Positions 30,812-40,136 of a stretch of 46,291 nt of DNA are shown one piece after another; within the stretch, counting starts at the first letter, position 1; each line of letters starts with the position of its first letter. The notes beneath the pieces were generated by a model. That model was not told the origin of the DNA. It saw only the letters and a program-made list of their open reading frames with translations, and made no database searches. Both the position numbers and the translations under genes were made by a program. This DNA comes from FLUQ01 sp031551515 (GTDB lineage Bacteria > Desulfobacterota > Desulfovibrionia > Desulfovibrionales > Desulfovibrionaceae), in the NCBI GenBank assembly GCA_031551515.1, contig JAVBNL010000026.1, positions 1-46,291 on the forward strand, in the 5' to 3' direction.

Positions 30812-32791
30812 TTACCCCTTACGCTTGAACAGCTTCTCCAGATCATTCACGGTCAGGGTCACCGCCGTGGGTCTGCCGTGCGGGCAATAGCCGCTCTCCG
30901 GCGTATCGGCCCACTGGCGCAAAAGCTGCGCCGCCTCATCCGGGGTCAGCCTGTCGCCCCCTTTCACCGCCGTGCGGCAAGCCATCATGTGCCACACGCT
31001 TTCAAAACCGCTCTGCTTGCCCGCCAGGGCGTCGCGCAAGAAAGCCGCCGCATCAGTCCGCGCCAGTTGCGGCGGCAGACCCATGACCCGGAGCAGCCCC
31101 GGCCCGGCCGTTTCCAGCGCAAAACCCAAGGCGGCCAAATCAGCCCATAAGCGGTCCAATTCCGCGCTTTCCGAGGCGTGCAGGGGCAGTTCCAGCGGCA
31201 GGGCCAAAAGCTGCGACGTTCCCTTTGTGCCGCCGCCTTGGATGGCATGCAGGCGCACACGCTCATGCGCCGCGTGCTGATCCACGATCAACAGGCCGCC
31301 GCCGCGCCGCGCCAGCAAATAGGTATCCGCTATCTGGCCCAGATATTCCATGTCGCCCACACGCAAAGGGCGCAAAGAATGGGCCGAGATATTTTGCGGC
31401 CCGGCGTGCGCGTCATCCGGATCCCCACCCGGTACACCATAAGCAGGCACGATCTCTTCGCCACTGACCGGGGTGAAGGGGTCGGGCGGACCCCACGCCG
31501 CCGGCGCTTGCGGCGGCCGGGGCGTAAAACCCAGAGAAGGGGAAACGTGGCCGGGGGCGGCAGGCCCGCCATGCGCGTCGGGCGTATCGTCGAATGCGTC
31601 AAAAGACTCTTGCGCCGGGGTTTCGCGGATCAGGCGGGGGCTGTCAAGCTCCCCCCAAAAGCCTATGGGCCTCGGAGCGCGCGCCGCTGCCGCCCCGTTT
31701 ACGTCAGACAACGGAGGGAACGGGTTCCCTTCCGGCATATTTTCCGCAAACCCCGCCAAGGGAAGCACGGCATCCAGGGCCTGGCGCAGCGCCCGCAGCA
31801 CGGCGGAAAAGACCTCGCGCTCGTTCTGAAAGCGCACTTCGGTTTTGGCCGGGTGCACGTTCACATCCAGGAGTTCCGGCGGCACGCTGACGAAAAGCGC
31901 GGCCTGGGGGTATTCGCGGGAGATGAGCCGCCCTTTGTACGCTTCGCGCACGGCTTGCAGCAGCGTGCGGCTGTTTACCGCCCGCCCGTTGACGTACAGC
32001 AGTATTCTGTCGCCCTTGGCCTGCGCCGCCTGGGGGTGCCCGGCAAGTCCGCGCACACTGATATGGCCGGATGCGGCATCCACGGGTAAAAGCTGTTCCG
32101 CCACCGCCGGGGGCCAGATGGCGGCAAGGCGGCGGGCCAGGCTTTCGCCCGCGGCAAAGCGCAGCACTTCGCGGCCGCCCGCGTTCAAGGTAAAGGCCGC
32201 ATCCGTGCGCGCAAGCGCCAGACGAATGAGCAGCTCTTCGCAGCGTTTTTGTTCCGTGCCCGGGGTCTTTAAAAATTTGAGCCGCGCGGGCACGTTGGCG
32301 AACAGGTCGCGCACAACGACCGATGTGCCCCGGCGCAGGGCGGCCGGGCCGGAAGCGACAAGCGCGCCGCCGCGCACTTCGACAAAGGCGGCGTCATGAG
32401 CCGGAGAAGACGGGTCCGGGGCATAGGCGCTGGTCACGGTCAGGTGCGAGACGGAAGCGATGCTGGGCAGCGCTTCACCCCGAAAGCCGTAGCTGGCGAC
32501 GTGCAACAGGTCGGCGAAACTGCCTATTTTGCTGGTGGCGTGGCGGGTGACGGCCAGTTCAAGTTCGTTTTGCGGTATGCCGCAGCCGTCATCCTGCACG
32601 CCGAGCAGGGTCTGCCCGCCGTTTTCCAGCGTGACGACGATTTCACCCGCGCCGGCGTCCAGGCTGTTTTCAACTAACTCTTTAAGCACACTGGCCGGGC
32701 GTTCCACCACCTCACCGGCGGCGATCTGGTTGCGCAGCTCGGGCGGCAGCAGGCGAATGGGCGCGCGGCCCTGCGAAGAAGATTGGGTCAT
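30812..32791 (-). CDS. mutL: DNA mismatch repair protein MutL
   Basis: A 659-residue MutL. The GHKL ATPase domain (about 1-330) shows IAAGEVVERPASVLKELVENS, DDGCGI, and YGFRGEALPSI. A Pro/Ala-rich linker (about 340-470) joins the C-terminal dimerisation domain. That domain has DQHAAHE at 504-510 and CPHGRP at 636-641, two of the endonuclease motifs found in MutL of organisms lacking MutH. The last Glu of the DQHA(x)2E(x)4E motif appears as His (H515), so nicking activity may be altered. The gene stands alone on its strand and ends at a hairpin. ATG 32791 gives the normal N-terminus (IRLLPPELRNQIAAGEV). Confidence 0.95.
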   Translation of the reverse strand: MTQSSSQGRAPIRLLPPELRNQIAAGEVVERPASVLKELVENSLDAGAGEIVVTLENGGQTLLGVQDDGCGIPQNELELAVTRHATSKIGSFADLLHVASYGFRGEALPSIASVSHLTVTSAYAPDPSSPAHDAAFVEVRGGALVASGPAALRRGTSVVVRDLFANVPARLKFLKTPGTEQKRCEELLIRLALARTDAAFTLNAGGREVLRFAAGESLARRLAAIWPPAVAEQLLPVDAASGHISVRGLAGHPQAAQAKGDRILLYVNGRAVNSRTLLQAVREAYKGRLISREYPQAALFVSVPPELLDVNVHPAKTEVRFQNEREVFSAVLRALRQALDAVLPLAGFAENMPEGNPFPPLSDVNGAAAARAPRPIGFWGELDSPRLIRETPAQESFDAFDDTPDAHGGPAAPGHVSPSLGFTPRPPQAPAAWGPPDPFTPVSGEEIVPAYGVPGGDPDDAHAGPQNISAHSLRPLRVGDMEYLGQIADTYLLARRGGGLLIVDQHAAHERVRLHAIQGGGTKGTSQLLALPLELPLHASESAELDRLWADLAALGFALETAGPGLLRVMGLPPQLARTDAAAFLRDALAGKQSGFESVWHMMACRTAVKGGDRLTPDEAAQLLRQWADTPESGYCPHGRPTAVTLTVNDLEKLFKRKG

Positions 32792-33061
32792 GGCGTTTTG
32801 GCTCTCGATATTCTTGCCTTGTACCGGTATTCACGGCGGGGGTAAAGAGCTTCGCGGGGCGGCTTTTCTCTTGCCAAAGCGTATTTATAGGCTATTATAG
32901 AGCATGTTGGAAAAGTCCCGCTCTTGATTTTTTTCAGCAAAACCCGCATGGTGCGCCTTGCTTTGTTCATGGGATGATGAAATACTCGAAGCATACGGGT
33001 ATGGAGGAGCGAGAAACGGGCAACCCCGCGTACGCCCGCCGGCGGCTAAGGAGGTTAAGAC

Positions 33062-33418
33062 ATGAATACGGAATATCGCCTTGGAAAGGCCTCTTTCACT
33101 CCGGCCGATGACGGCATCGCCGTCAGAGACACTGTCCATGAAACCCCCCAGGTCAGAGCGAACTATGACCTGGATTTGCTCTATGTCGAATGCCGCCTGT
33201 GCGGCAAACCCCTGTTGTGGGAAGTAGGCCGCACGCGCCGCCTGGTGCTGGCCTCTGGCATTGACACCACCCTTTTGGACGCGCAGTGCATGATCGTTTC
33301 CGACGGCTGCCCCAACTGCCGCCCCGATAACACGCACGTGCAGCTGCATGTGGTGCGCCTGGCGACCCTGTCGCCCCACGACCTGTTATTGCTGAGCGAA
33401 CACAAGGGCCACGCCTGA
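33062..33418 (+). CDS. small hypothetical protein with two CxxC motifs
   Basis: A 118-residue protein that I do not recognise. It has CRLCGKP near residue 45 and DGCPNCRP near residue 82, a spacing suited to one zinc or iron site. The rest is a beta-rich soluble domain without signal or membrane segments. The gene is clearly real: AAGGAGG lies before ATG 33062 and a strong terminator follows at 33440. It is monocistronic. A zinc-ribbon adaptor or redox protein is possible; nothing in the context decides. Confidence 0.75.
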   Translation: MNTEYRLGKASFTPADDGIAVRDTVHETPQVRANYDLDLLYVECRLCGKPLLWEVGRTRRLVLASGIDTTLLDAQCMIVSDGCPNCRPDNTHVQLHVVRLATLSPHDLLLLSEHKGHA

Positions 33419-33439
33419 CGCGCCGCGCCCCTTCTTTGC

Positions 33440-33469
33440 AAAGACCCCGCGCGGATGCACGGGGTCTTT
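33440..33469 (+). terminator. terminator after the small CxxC protein
   Basis: AAAGACCCCG (33440-33449) pairs with CGGGGTCTTT (33460-33469) and is followed by CGTTTTT. It also faces the 3' end of the convergent cyclophilin gene at 33510. Confidence 0.85.
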
Positions 33470-33509
33470 CGTTTTTGCAGGTCCGGCCCGGAACCTATTT
33501 CTTGCAGCC

Positions 33510-34112
33510 TCACCCTTTCGGGGAGGCCGCTTTTTTCGCGGCGGGCTTGGCCGCTTTGGCTGCCGGTTTAGCCGCGGGCTTGGCCGCTTTGTCCTTTTTG
33601 CTTTTGGTCTTGCGGGCCGCGCTGATGATGCGCACCATTTCCAACGGCACGTCGTCGTGCATGCCGGAAGGGCCCGTGGCCGCGTTTTCAATGGCGTCAA
33701 CCACGTCCATGCCCTCGGTCACCTTGCCGAAAGCGCAATAGCCATAGCCCTGCGCCGTGGGCGCGCTGTGGTTCAACCGGTAATTGCGCACCGTATTGAT
33801 GAAAAACTGCACCGTCGCGCTGTGCGGGTCCATGGTACGGGCCATGGCTATGGTGCCCCGGTCGTTGGAAAGGCCGGTGCCCGCTTCGTTGGGCACGGGC
33901 GGGTTCGGCGCTTTTTTCTCGCGCATGTCGGCGGTCATGCCGCCGCCCTGGATCATAAACCCTTTAATGACCCTGTGAAAAATCGTATCACTGTAAAAAC
34001 CCGAATCCACCGTCTTCAAAAAATTGGCCACGGTTTCAGGCGCCGCTTCGGGAAACAGTTCCAGTTCAATGTTGCCGGCGCTGGTTTGCAGCACCACAAG
34101 AGGGTTCGCCAT
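33510..34112 (-). CDS. cyclophilin-type peptidyl-prolyl isomerase with Lys/Ala-rich tail
   Basis: A 200-residue cytoplasmic cyclophilin that speeds proline isomerisation. The catalytic block is FHRVIKGFMIQGG (F45-H46-R47 and following), with MARTMDPHSATVQFFIN and a CAFGKVTEGMDVVD segment, all family hallmarks; no signal peptide, so PpiB-like. The last 36 residues (from AARKTKSKKDK) are a Lys/Ala/Pro repeat resembling histone H1 or nucleoid-protein tails, which is unusual for PpiB. AAGGAG upstream of ATG 34112 fixes the start; the frame stays open to 34304 but that is leader sequence. It is divergent from the AhpF-like reductase. Confidence 0.92.
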   Translation of the reverse strand: MANPLVVLQTSAGNIELELFPEAAPETVANFLKTVDSGFYSDTIFHRVIKGFMIQGGGMTADMREKKAPNPPVPNEAGTGLSNDRGTIAMARTMDPHSATVQFFINTVRNYRLNHSAPTAQGYGYCAFGKVTEGMDVVDAIENAATGPSGMHDDVPLEMVRIISAARKTKSKKDKAAKPAAKPAAKAAKPAAKKAASPKG

Positions 34113-34294
34113 GCGGTTCTCCTTATTTTCAATCCCACTCTCCTGTCGGATTCTGCACTGATTTCTCCGTTTCTGCAATACTCGACTGTCGCGCTGGGAT
34201 ATAATGCGGTTAGAATTATTGTTGTTCTTGACTGACGTTCGCCTTCCGGCCATATAGCATGGTATCTTATACTCTTTATCGGAGGGACCATTCC

Positions 34295-35941
34295 ATGTCC
34301 GCAAAGACCGGCACGCCTGACGATTCCGCAGCCAATGCGCTGATTTCCAAAGATATCCGCGCCGCCATAGCGGCCCAGTTCGCCGCCCTGACGCGGCCGG
34401 TGCGCCTGACCTGCCTGACCCGCACAGAAAATGACGTCTTCAGCGAATTCACCCGCAAACTGTGCGCGGAACTGGGTTCCATAGATCCGAAGGTCAGCGT
34501 CGCCATGCAAACCGTGGATGCAAAAGACACGGAAACACTCTGCCCGGCCATCGAACTTGCTCCGGCGGATGCGGACAAAAGCGCGATATCGCCCGTGCGC
34601 TTTACCGGCGCGCCCGCCGGTGAAGAAGGCAAGGCGCTGTTGCAGTCCATACTGCTGCTGGGGACGGGCGCGCATGCGCTGACGGATGCCTCTCTCGCCC
34701 TGCTGAACGGCCTGGCCGAACCCCGGCAGGTGCGGGTTTTCAGCTCCCCCGGCTGCCCCTACTGCCCCGGCCAGGTCATTCAGATCGTGCGCTGCATGCT
34801 GGCCCGGCCGGACCTGATCCGCGTGGAATGCGTCAATGTGGACGAATTTCCCGAGCTGGCCGCCCGCTACAAGGTCAGCTCCGTGCCGCATACGGTGTTC
34901 GGCGACGACTGTTTCCTGGTCGGCCTGGTGCCCGAAGAGATCGTGGTGCCCACCCTGGTGACCCTGAAAGTGCCGGAAGAGGCCCCCATGCCCGGCGCGG
35001 CCCCGGCCGCCCCTGCGGAAGGGCCGGTCAACGAGACGGACGTGCTCATTTTAGGCGCGGGGCCGGCAGGACTGTCGGCGGCCATTTACGCGGCCCGCGC
35101 GGGCCTGGACGTGGTCGTTCTGGAAAAGAGCATCTGCGGCGGCCAGGTGGCCCAGACGGCGCTGGTGGAAAACTATCCCGGTTTCGCACGGATAGCGGGC
35201 ATGGAACTGGTGGAATCGCTGGCCGCTCACGCGCGGCAATATGCCTATGTGCGCGAAGGGGTCAGCGTGCGCGAAATCAAAATCGGCCGCCGGGTTGAAG
35301 CGCTGGCCGCCGACGGGTTATACCGGGCGAAAGCCCTGATTTTCGCCACGGGCGCGGCCTGGCTGCCCCTGAACGCGCCGGGCGAAAAAGAGCTGTTCGG
35401 CCGCGGCGTGACCCATTGCGCCCACTGTGACGGACATTTGTACAAAGGCAAAAAGGCCGTTGTGGTAGGCGGAGGCAATTCCGCCCTGACCGACGCCCTG
35501 CAATTGAAAAACCTGGGCGTGGACGTGACCATCGTGCACCGCCGCGACAAGTTCCGGGCGGAAAAGGCGCTGGCCGACTCTGTCGAGCGCGAAGGCATTC
35601 CCGTTCACTGGGACAGCGTAATCGCCGAAATTCTGGGCAAAGACAAAGTCAGCGCCATACGCCTGCGCAACGTCAAGAACGGCGAAGAGCAGGAGCTGCC
35701 GATGGATGCCGTGTTCATCGCCGTGGGCACCTCGCCCAATTCGGAACAGGCGGCGGAGATCGGCGTGGCGCTGGCTTCGGACAGGAGTATTGTGGTGGAT
35801 GCGCACATGCGCACGAATTTGCCGCATATTTACGCGGCCGGCGATGTGACCGGCGGGGTGCGGCAGATTGTGACGGCGACGGGGTCGGGCGCGGCCGCGG
35901 CCATTGCGGTGGCGGAGGATTTGCAGAAGGCCGGGAGTTGA
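34295..35941 (+). CDS. AhpF/thioredoxin-reductase-like flavoprotein with N-terminal double thioredoxin fold
   Basis: A 548-residue FAD/NAD(P)H disulfide reductase. Residues about 15-230 form two thioredoxin folds: the first has no CxxC and the second has C154-P-Y-C157. This is the AhpF N-terminal arrangement. The reductase part starts at GAGPAG (254-259, FAD), has the redox pair C375-A-H-C378 and GGGNSA (pyridine nucleotide), and ends with the IYAAGDVTGG FAD motif. It should pass electrons from NAD(P)H to its own CPYC and on to a peroxiredoxin or thioredoxin-like partner. No ahpC is adjacent. GGAGGG lies eight bases before ATG 34295; the ATG at 34259 is less likely. Confidence 0.9.
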   Translation: MSAKTGTPDDSAANALISKDIRAAIAAQFAALTRPVRLTCLTRTENDVFSEFTRKLCAELGSIDPKVSVAMQTVDAKDTETLCPAIELAPADADKSAISPVRFTGAPAGEEGKALLQSILLLGTGAHALTDASLALLNGLAEPRQVRVFSSPGCPYCPGQVIQIVRCMLARPDLIRVECVNVDEFPELAARYKVSSVPHTVFGDDCFLVGLVPEEIVVPTLVTLKVPEEAPMPGAAPAAPAEGPVNETDVLILGAGPAGLSAAIYAARAGLDVVVLEKSICGGQVAQTALVENYPGFARIAGMELVESLAAHARQYAYVREGVSVREIKIGRRVEALAADGLYRAKALIFATGAAWLPLNAPGEKELFGRGVTHCAHCDGHLYKGKKAVVVGGGNSALTDALQLKNLGVDVTIVHRRDKFRAEKALADSVEREGIPVHWDSVIAEILGKDKVSAIRLRNVKNGEEQELPMDAVFIAVGTSPNSEQAAEIGVALASDRSIVVDAHMRTNLPHIYAAGDVTGGVRQIVTATGSGAAAAIAVAEDLQKAGS

Positions 35942-36032
35942 AGAGCTACACTCTCGGTTGGCTGGCGGGAACGGTCCCGGTGAAAAGATATGTTGATTTT
36001 TTGAGTTAGTTGGTCCGCCTGCCCGGCGGGGG

Positions 36033-36115
36033 CCAGAGAGGGGGCGATGTCGCCCCCTCTTCTGGACTACTCCCCCCAGCAGGGGGCGCTGAGCGCTGCC
36101 CCCTGCACCCCCGCG
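36033..36115. repeat. GC-rich palindromic element, intergenic copy
   Basis: Two strong hairpins fill the 255-base gap between convergent genes. 36033-36065 has an 11-bp stem AGAGGGGGCGA/TCGCCCCCTCT with a 2-base loop and partly paired CCAGA/TCTGG flanks. 36079-36106 pairs GCAGGGGGC with GCCCCCTGC. The second shares the sequence of the uvrC insertion (GGGGTGCAGGGG-CAGCGC type, reverse complement). It may double as a bidirectional transcript end. The rest of the gap (35942-36032, 36116-36196) shows nothing else. Confidence 0.7.
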
Positions 36116-36196
36116 TTTCGCCGGTGGGTAAAACAAGCGCCCTCCGGCACAGTGCGACGAACAAGCGGCTACTATCAAGCGTAAATTCAACCACTA

Positions 36197-37561
36197 TCAA
36201 CGCAAGAAGCGACGAATCCAGGCGAGAGCCTTGAAAGAATACGGCGGGTAGCGCAGCGGCAGTTCCGGCCAGTTGCCTTTGCGCAGCACGCTCTTTTCGT
36301 TGCTGAACAACGCGAAACCCGCTTCGCCGTGATAGCGGCCCATGCCGCTGGCCCCTACCCCGCCGAAAGGCAGGCCGGGCACGCTCATATGCATCATGGT
36401 GTCGTTCACGCAGCCGCCGCCGAAAGACAGGCGGCCGAGCATGCGTTCCGCCGTTTTCGCGTCGCGGGTGAACAGATAACAGGCCAGAGGCTTTTCCCGC
36501 CTGCGCACGAAGGCCAGCGCTTCTTCCTCGCCGTCAAAGCCGAGCACGGGCAGCAGAGGGCCGAAAATCTCCTCCTGCATGACCGGGTCCTCTGCCGTAA
36601 CGCCCGGCATGACCAGCGGCGCCATGCGCAGCGTTTGCCGGTCGGCCCTGACCTCGGCCCCGCCCAGCTTTTGCAGCCGCTCCAGCGCATCCGGGCTGAC
36701 AAGGCGGCAATAGTCGGGGTTGTACAGCGCATTCGAACCGGGAAAACGGGCGAATTCTTCTTGCAACAGGCTTTCAAGCGCGGCTTTGACCGGCCGCTCC
36801 GCCAGCACGTAGTCAGGGGCCACACAAGTCTGCCCGGCGTTCAGGGTCTTGCCCCAGGCGATGCTTTTGGCGGCCCGGCGCAGATCCGCGTCGGCCCGCA
36901 CAATGGCCGGGCTTTTGCCGCCCAGTTCCAGGCAGACCGGCGTCAGGTTTGCGGCTGCCGCCGCCATGACCGTTTTGCCCACGCGCGCGCTGCCGGTATA
37001 GAGAATGAAATCGAAACGTTCGCGCAGCAGGGCATACCCCGTGGCCGCGGCCCCATTGGCCATATCCACATGGCCGGGGGCAAAGGCCCTGCGGATGATT
37101 TCCCCCACAACCCGGGCGGTTTGCGGGGCCTTTGACGAGGGTTTGACCAGCACGCAGTTGCCGGCGGCCACCGCGCCGATAAGGGGCATCAGGCAGAGCT
37201 GGAAGGGGTAGTTCCAGGGCGCGATGATCAGCGCAACGCCTAGCGGCTCTCGGTACACAAGGCTTTTGGCCGGAAAGGAATGCAGGGGGGGGTGCACGCG
37301 GCGGGGGCGCATCCAAGCGCGCAGGTTGCGCAGGGCAAAGCGGATTTCCGCCAGCACCAGGCCCGTTTCGGTAAGGTAGGCTTCACCTGCGCTTTTGCTC
37401 AGGTCCGCCGCCAGGGCCGCGTGAATATCGTCTTCCGCCGCTGTCACGGCGGTGAGCAACGATTGCAGAGCCGCGGCACGGCGCTCGTAAGGCAGGGTCG
37501 CGCCGCCGTCAAAGAAAGCCCGCTGCCGCGCAAGCATGGCGCTAAAAGGCGTTTCGTCCAT
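36197..37561 (-). CDS. aldehyde dehydrogenase (ALDH3-like)
   Basis: A 454-residue NAD(P)-dependent aldehyde dehydrogenase. The general base is E212 in LELGGKSP and the nucleophile C246 in NAGQTCVAPD. APWNYPF (115-121) and TGSARVGK (189-196) form the cofactor site. The length and the C-terminal hydrophobic stretch (RYPPYSFKALAWIRRFLR) match the class 3, fatty or coniferyl aldehyde dehydrogenase group. It lies 92 bases downstream of manC on the same strand, so it may be the last gene of the HD-GYP/rmlB/manC transcript. The substrate is likely a hydrophobic aldehyde, by family only. Confidence 0.9.
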   Translation of the reverse strand: MDETPFSAMLARQRAFFDGGATLPYERRAAALQSLLTAVTAAEDDIHAALAADLSKSAGEAYLTETGLVLAEIRFALRNLRAWMRPRRVHPPLHSFPAKSLVYREPLGVALIIAPWNYPFQLCLMPLIGAVAAGNCVLVKPSSKAPQTARVVGEIIRRAFAPGHVDMANGAAATGYALLRERFDFILYTGSARVGKTVMAAAAANLTPVCLELGGKSPAIVRADADLRRAAKSIAWGKTLNAGQTCVAPDYVLAERPVKAALESLLQEEFARFPGSNALYNPDYCRLVSPDALERLQKLGGAEVRADRQTLRMAPLVMPGVTAEDPVMQEEIFGPLLPVLGFDGEEEALAFVRRREKPLACYLFTRDAKTAERMLGRLSFGGGCVNDTMMHMSVPGLPFGGVGASGMGRYHGEAGFALFSNEKSVLRKGNWPELPLRYPPYSFKALAWIRRFLR

Positions 37562-37653
37562 ACCGCACGCTCCGCGTTACGCCGTTTCCGCGCGGGCTGT
37601 CCCGCCTAGGCAAGCCCTGGCCAAGGCCCGACAAAGCCCGGCCGGAACCGCGC

Positions 37654-39063
37654 TCAGGCCCTGCCGTACGAATCTTCCAGCCGCACGATGTCGTCTTCGC
37701 CCAAGTATGACCCCGACTGCACCTCGATGATCTCCAGCGGCACCAGGCCGGGGTTTTCCAGCCGGTGCACAACCCCCAGGGGGATGTAGGTCGATTCGTC
37801 TTCACCCAGCAGCATGCTTCTCTCGCCGTTGGTGATGCGGGCGGTACCGCGCACCACGACCCAATGCTCCGCCCGGTGGTGGTGGTACTGGCTGGAGAGC
37901 ACTCCGCCGGGGTTCACCACGATGCGTTTGACCTGAAAGCGTTCCGCCTGGGCCAGAACTTCATAGCTGCCCCAGGGCCGGTACACGCGCAAATGGGTGT
38001 CGCTTTCAGAGCGGCCCGCCTGCTTCAGCCCGGCCAGCAGCTCTTTCACGCCCTGGCTTTTGTTTCTGTCCATGACCAGCACCGCATCGGCGGTTTCAAC
38101 CACGGCCACGTTCTCCACATCCATGGCCGCCACCAGGCGGTGGCTGGAGTGCACGTAACAGCCGCGCGCGCCCCGCACGATCACGTCGCCCACCGTGGCG
38201 TTGTCGGCGGCGTCGTGTTTCGCTTCGTCGTAAAAGGCGCTCCAGGAGCCGAGATCGTTCCAGCGGGCGGCAAGTTCCACCATGCCCGCCTTGTCCGTGC
38301 GTTCCATAACCGCATAGTCGATGGAGTTGGAAGGAATGCCCGCGAACGCGTCTTCCGCGAAGCGGATGAACGCGCCGTCGCCTTTGCGCGTGGCCCAGGC
38401 CTTGCGGCAAGCCTCGGCCATATCCGGGGCGAAACGCTCCAGCTCCGCGAGATAGACGGATGCGGCGAACAAAAAGATGCCGCTGTTCCAGGTATAGCCG
38501 CCTTCGGCCAGCAGCTGTTCCGCTTTTGCCGCATCGGGTTTTTCCACGAAGCGGGCCACGGCGAACGCGCCGTTGCCCAGGTCTTTGCCCCGCTGAATAT
38601 AGCCGTACCCGGTTTCCGGCCGTAGCGGCGGAATGCCGAAGGTGAACAGCATGCCCGCCTCAGCGCCCGGCGCGGCTTTGGCCACGGCCTCGGCAAAGGC
38701 GGAGGCGGGTTCGATGGAATGGTCGGAAGGCAGCACCAGCAGTAGTGGGTCGTCGCCTTCCTCCCGCGCGGCCAAGGCCGCCAGCGCGATGGCCGGGGCC
38801 GTGTTGCGGGGCATGTTCTCAAGCAATATGGTCGCGGCGGCCTTTTTCTCGCGCACGATGCCCGAGGCGAAAAAACGGTGCTTTTCGTTGCACGCGACCA
38901 GGGTGTTTCCGGCTTGCGGCAGGGCCGCTATGCGGTCCAGGGTTTTGCCGAACAGCGTGTCGTCGCCGAAAGGAATGAACTGTTTGGGGTGCAGTTCGCG
39001 GGAAAGGGGCCAGAGGCGGGTGCCGCTGCCCCCGCAAAGAATAACGGGACGGATGCTGCGCAT
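37654..39063 (-). CDS. manC: mannose-1-phosphate guanylyltransferase / mannose-6-phosphate isomerase
   Basis: A 469-residue bifunctional enzyme that makes GDP-mannose and interconverts mannose-6-phosphate and fructose-6-phosphate. The nucleotidyltransferase signature ILCGGSGTRLWPLSRELHPKQF lies at the N-terminus and FVEKPD in the middle. The C-terminal cupin isomerase domain has QYHHHRAEHWVVVRGTA with metal-binding histidines. ATG 39063 overlaps the rmlB stop (TAATG), showing coupling. GDP-mannose feeds LPS, capsule or exopolysaccharide synthesis. The frame runs 12 codons further upstream but into rmlB. Confidence 0.93.
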   Translation of the reverse strand: MRSIRPVILCGGSGTRLWPLSRELHPKQFIPFGDDTLFGKTLDRIAALPQAGNTLVACNEKHRFFASGIVREKKAAATILLENMPRNTAPAIALAALAAREEGDDPLLLVLPSDHSIEPASAFAEAVAKAAPGAEAGMLFTFGIPPLRPETGYGYIQRGKDLGNGAFAVARFVEKPDAAKAEQLLAEGGYTWNSGIFLFAASVYLAELERFAPDMAEACRKAWATRKGDGAFIRFAEDAFAGIPSNSIDYAVMERTDKAGMVELAARWNDLGSWSAFYDEAKHDAADNATVGDVIVRGARGCYVHSSHRLVAAMDVENVAVVETADAVLVMDRNKSQGVKELLAGLKQAGRSESDTHLRVYRPWGSYEVLAQAERFQVKRIVVNPGGVLSSQYHHHRAEHWVVVRGTARITNGERSMLLGEDESTYIPLGVVHRLENPGLVPLEIIEVQSGSYLGEDDIVRLEDSYGRA

Positions 39064-40136
39064 TACGACTCCCTGTTGCTGTAGTTCATATCCAGCCATT
39101 TCTGGTATTCGCCGCTCTGCACGCGGCGGGTCCAGTCCTGGTTGGCAAGGTACCAGGCCACGGTCTGTTCAAGGCCCGTCTCAAGGGTGTGCAGGGCTTT
39201 CCAGCCGAGTTCCCGTTCTATTTTCGAGCAGTCTATGGCATAGCGCAAATCGTGGCCGGGTCTGTCCGTCACGTACGTCAGGGCCTTTTCATGGGGCCCG
39301 GCGCTCGAGGGGGCCTGTTTGTCCAGCACGGCGCAAAGCCGCCGCACCAGATCGATATTGCGCACTTCAGAACGGCCCCCCACGGCATAGGTTTCGCCCG
39401 CTCGCCCGCGTTGCAGCACGGCCAGCACCGCCCGGCAGTGGTCTTCCACATGCAGCCAGTCGCGGATGTTTTCACCCTTGCCGTATATGGGCAGCGGCCT
39501 GCCGGAAAACGCGTTCAGAATCATCAGCGGAATGAGTTTTTCCGGAAACTGCCTGGGGCCGTAATTGTTGGAGCAGTTGGTGATCAGCACCGGCAGGCCG
39601 TAGGTAGCGTGAAACGAACGGGCCAGGTGGTCTGATGCGGCCTTGCTGGCCGAATAGGGGCTGTTCGGCGCGTAGGGGGTCGTTTCGGTAAAGGGCGCGT
39701 CGTCCGGTTCCAGCGAACCGAAGACCTCATCCGTGGAGACATGCAGAAAGCGAAAAGCTTCTTGTTCGGCCCCCTCCAGTTCGCGCCAATAACGGAGCGC
39801 CTCGCGCAACAGCGCGCAGGTGCCCAGCACGTTGGTGCGCACGAAGGCGTCCGGATCGTGAATGGAGCGGTCCACATGGCTTTCCGCCGCGAAATGCACG
39901 ATGGCGCTGGGTCGGTGCGTGCGCAGCAGGTAGGCCACCAGCTCGCTGTTGCCGATATCGCCGCGCACAAAGGTGTGATCGGCGTCATTTGCAAGCGGCG
40001 CAAGGTTTTCAAGGTTGCCCGCGTAAGTCAGCGCATCAAGGTTAACGATGCGCGCGGCATATTCTGCGCGGCAGTGCAGCACGAACCAGGAACCGATGAA
40101 CCCGGCCCCGCCGGTAACCAGATAGGTTGGCGTCAT
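39063..40136 (-). CDS. rmlB: dTDP-glucose 4,6-dehydratase
   Basis: A 357-residue extended short-chain dehydrogenase making dTDP-4-keto-6-deoxyglucose. The NAD-binding motif TGGAGFIGS lies at residues 8-16, the catalytic T135-D136-E137 in STDEVFG, and Y161-x3-K165 in YSASK. These are the full RmlB active site. rmlA, rmlC and rmlD are not nearby, so the product could go to rhamnose through genes elsewhere or to another deoxysugar. Its start overlaps the HD-GYP gene stop (ATGA), and its stop overlaps manC. Confidence 0.95.
   Translation of the reverse strand: MTPTYLVTGGAGFIGSWFVLHCRAEYAARIVNLDALTYAGNLENLAPLANDADHTFVRGDIGNSELVAYLLRTHRPSAIVHFAAESHVDRSIHDPDAFVRTNVLGTCALLREALRYWRELEGAEQEAFRFLHVSTDEVFGSLEPDDAPFTETTPYAPNSPYSASKAASDHLARSFHATYGLPVLITNCSNNYGPRQFPEKLIPLMILNAFSGRPLPIYGKGENIRDWLHVEDHCRAVLAVLQRGRAGETYAVGGRSEVRNIDLVRRLCAVLDKQAPSSAGPHEKALTYVTDRPGHDLRYAIDCSKIERELGWKALHTLETGLEQTVAWYLANQDWTRRVQSGEYQKWLDMNYSNRES

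Noticed and set aside
32896..32924. Possible fifth copy of the AGAGCA...GCTCT repeat module upstream of the small CxxC protein
   Set aside because: Only the AGAGC/GCTCT ends and a GGAAAAGTCC centre are similar; too weak to call.
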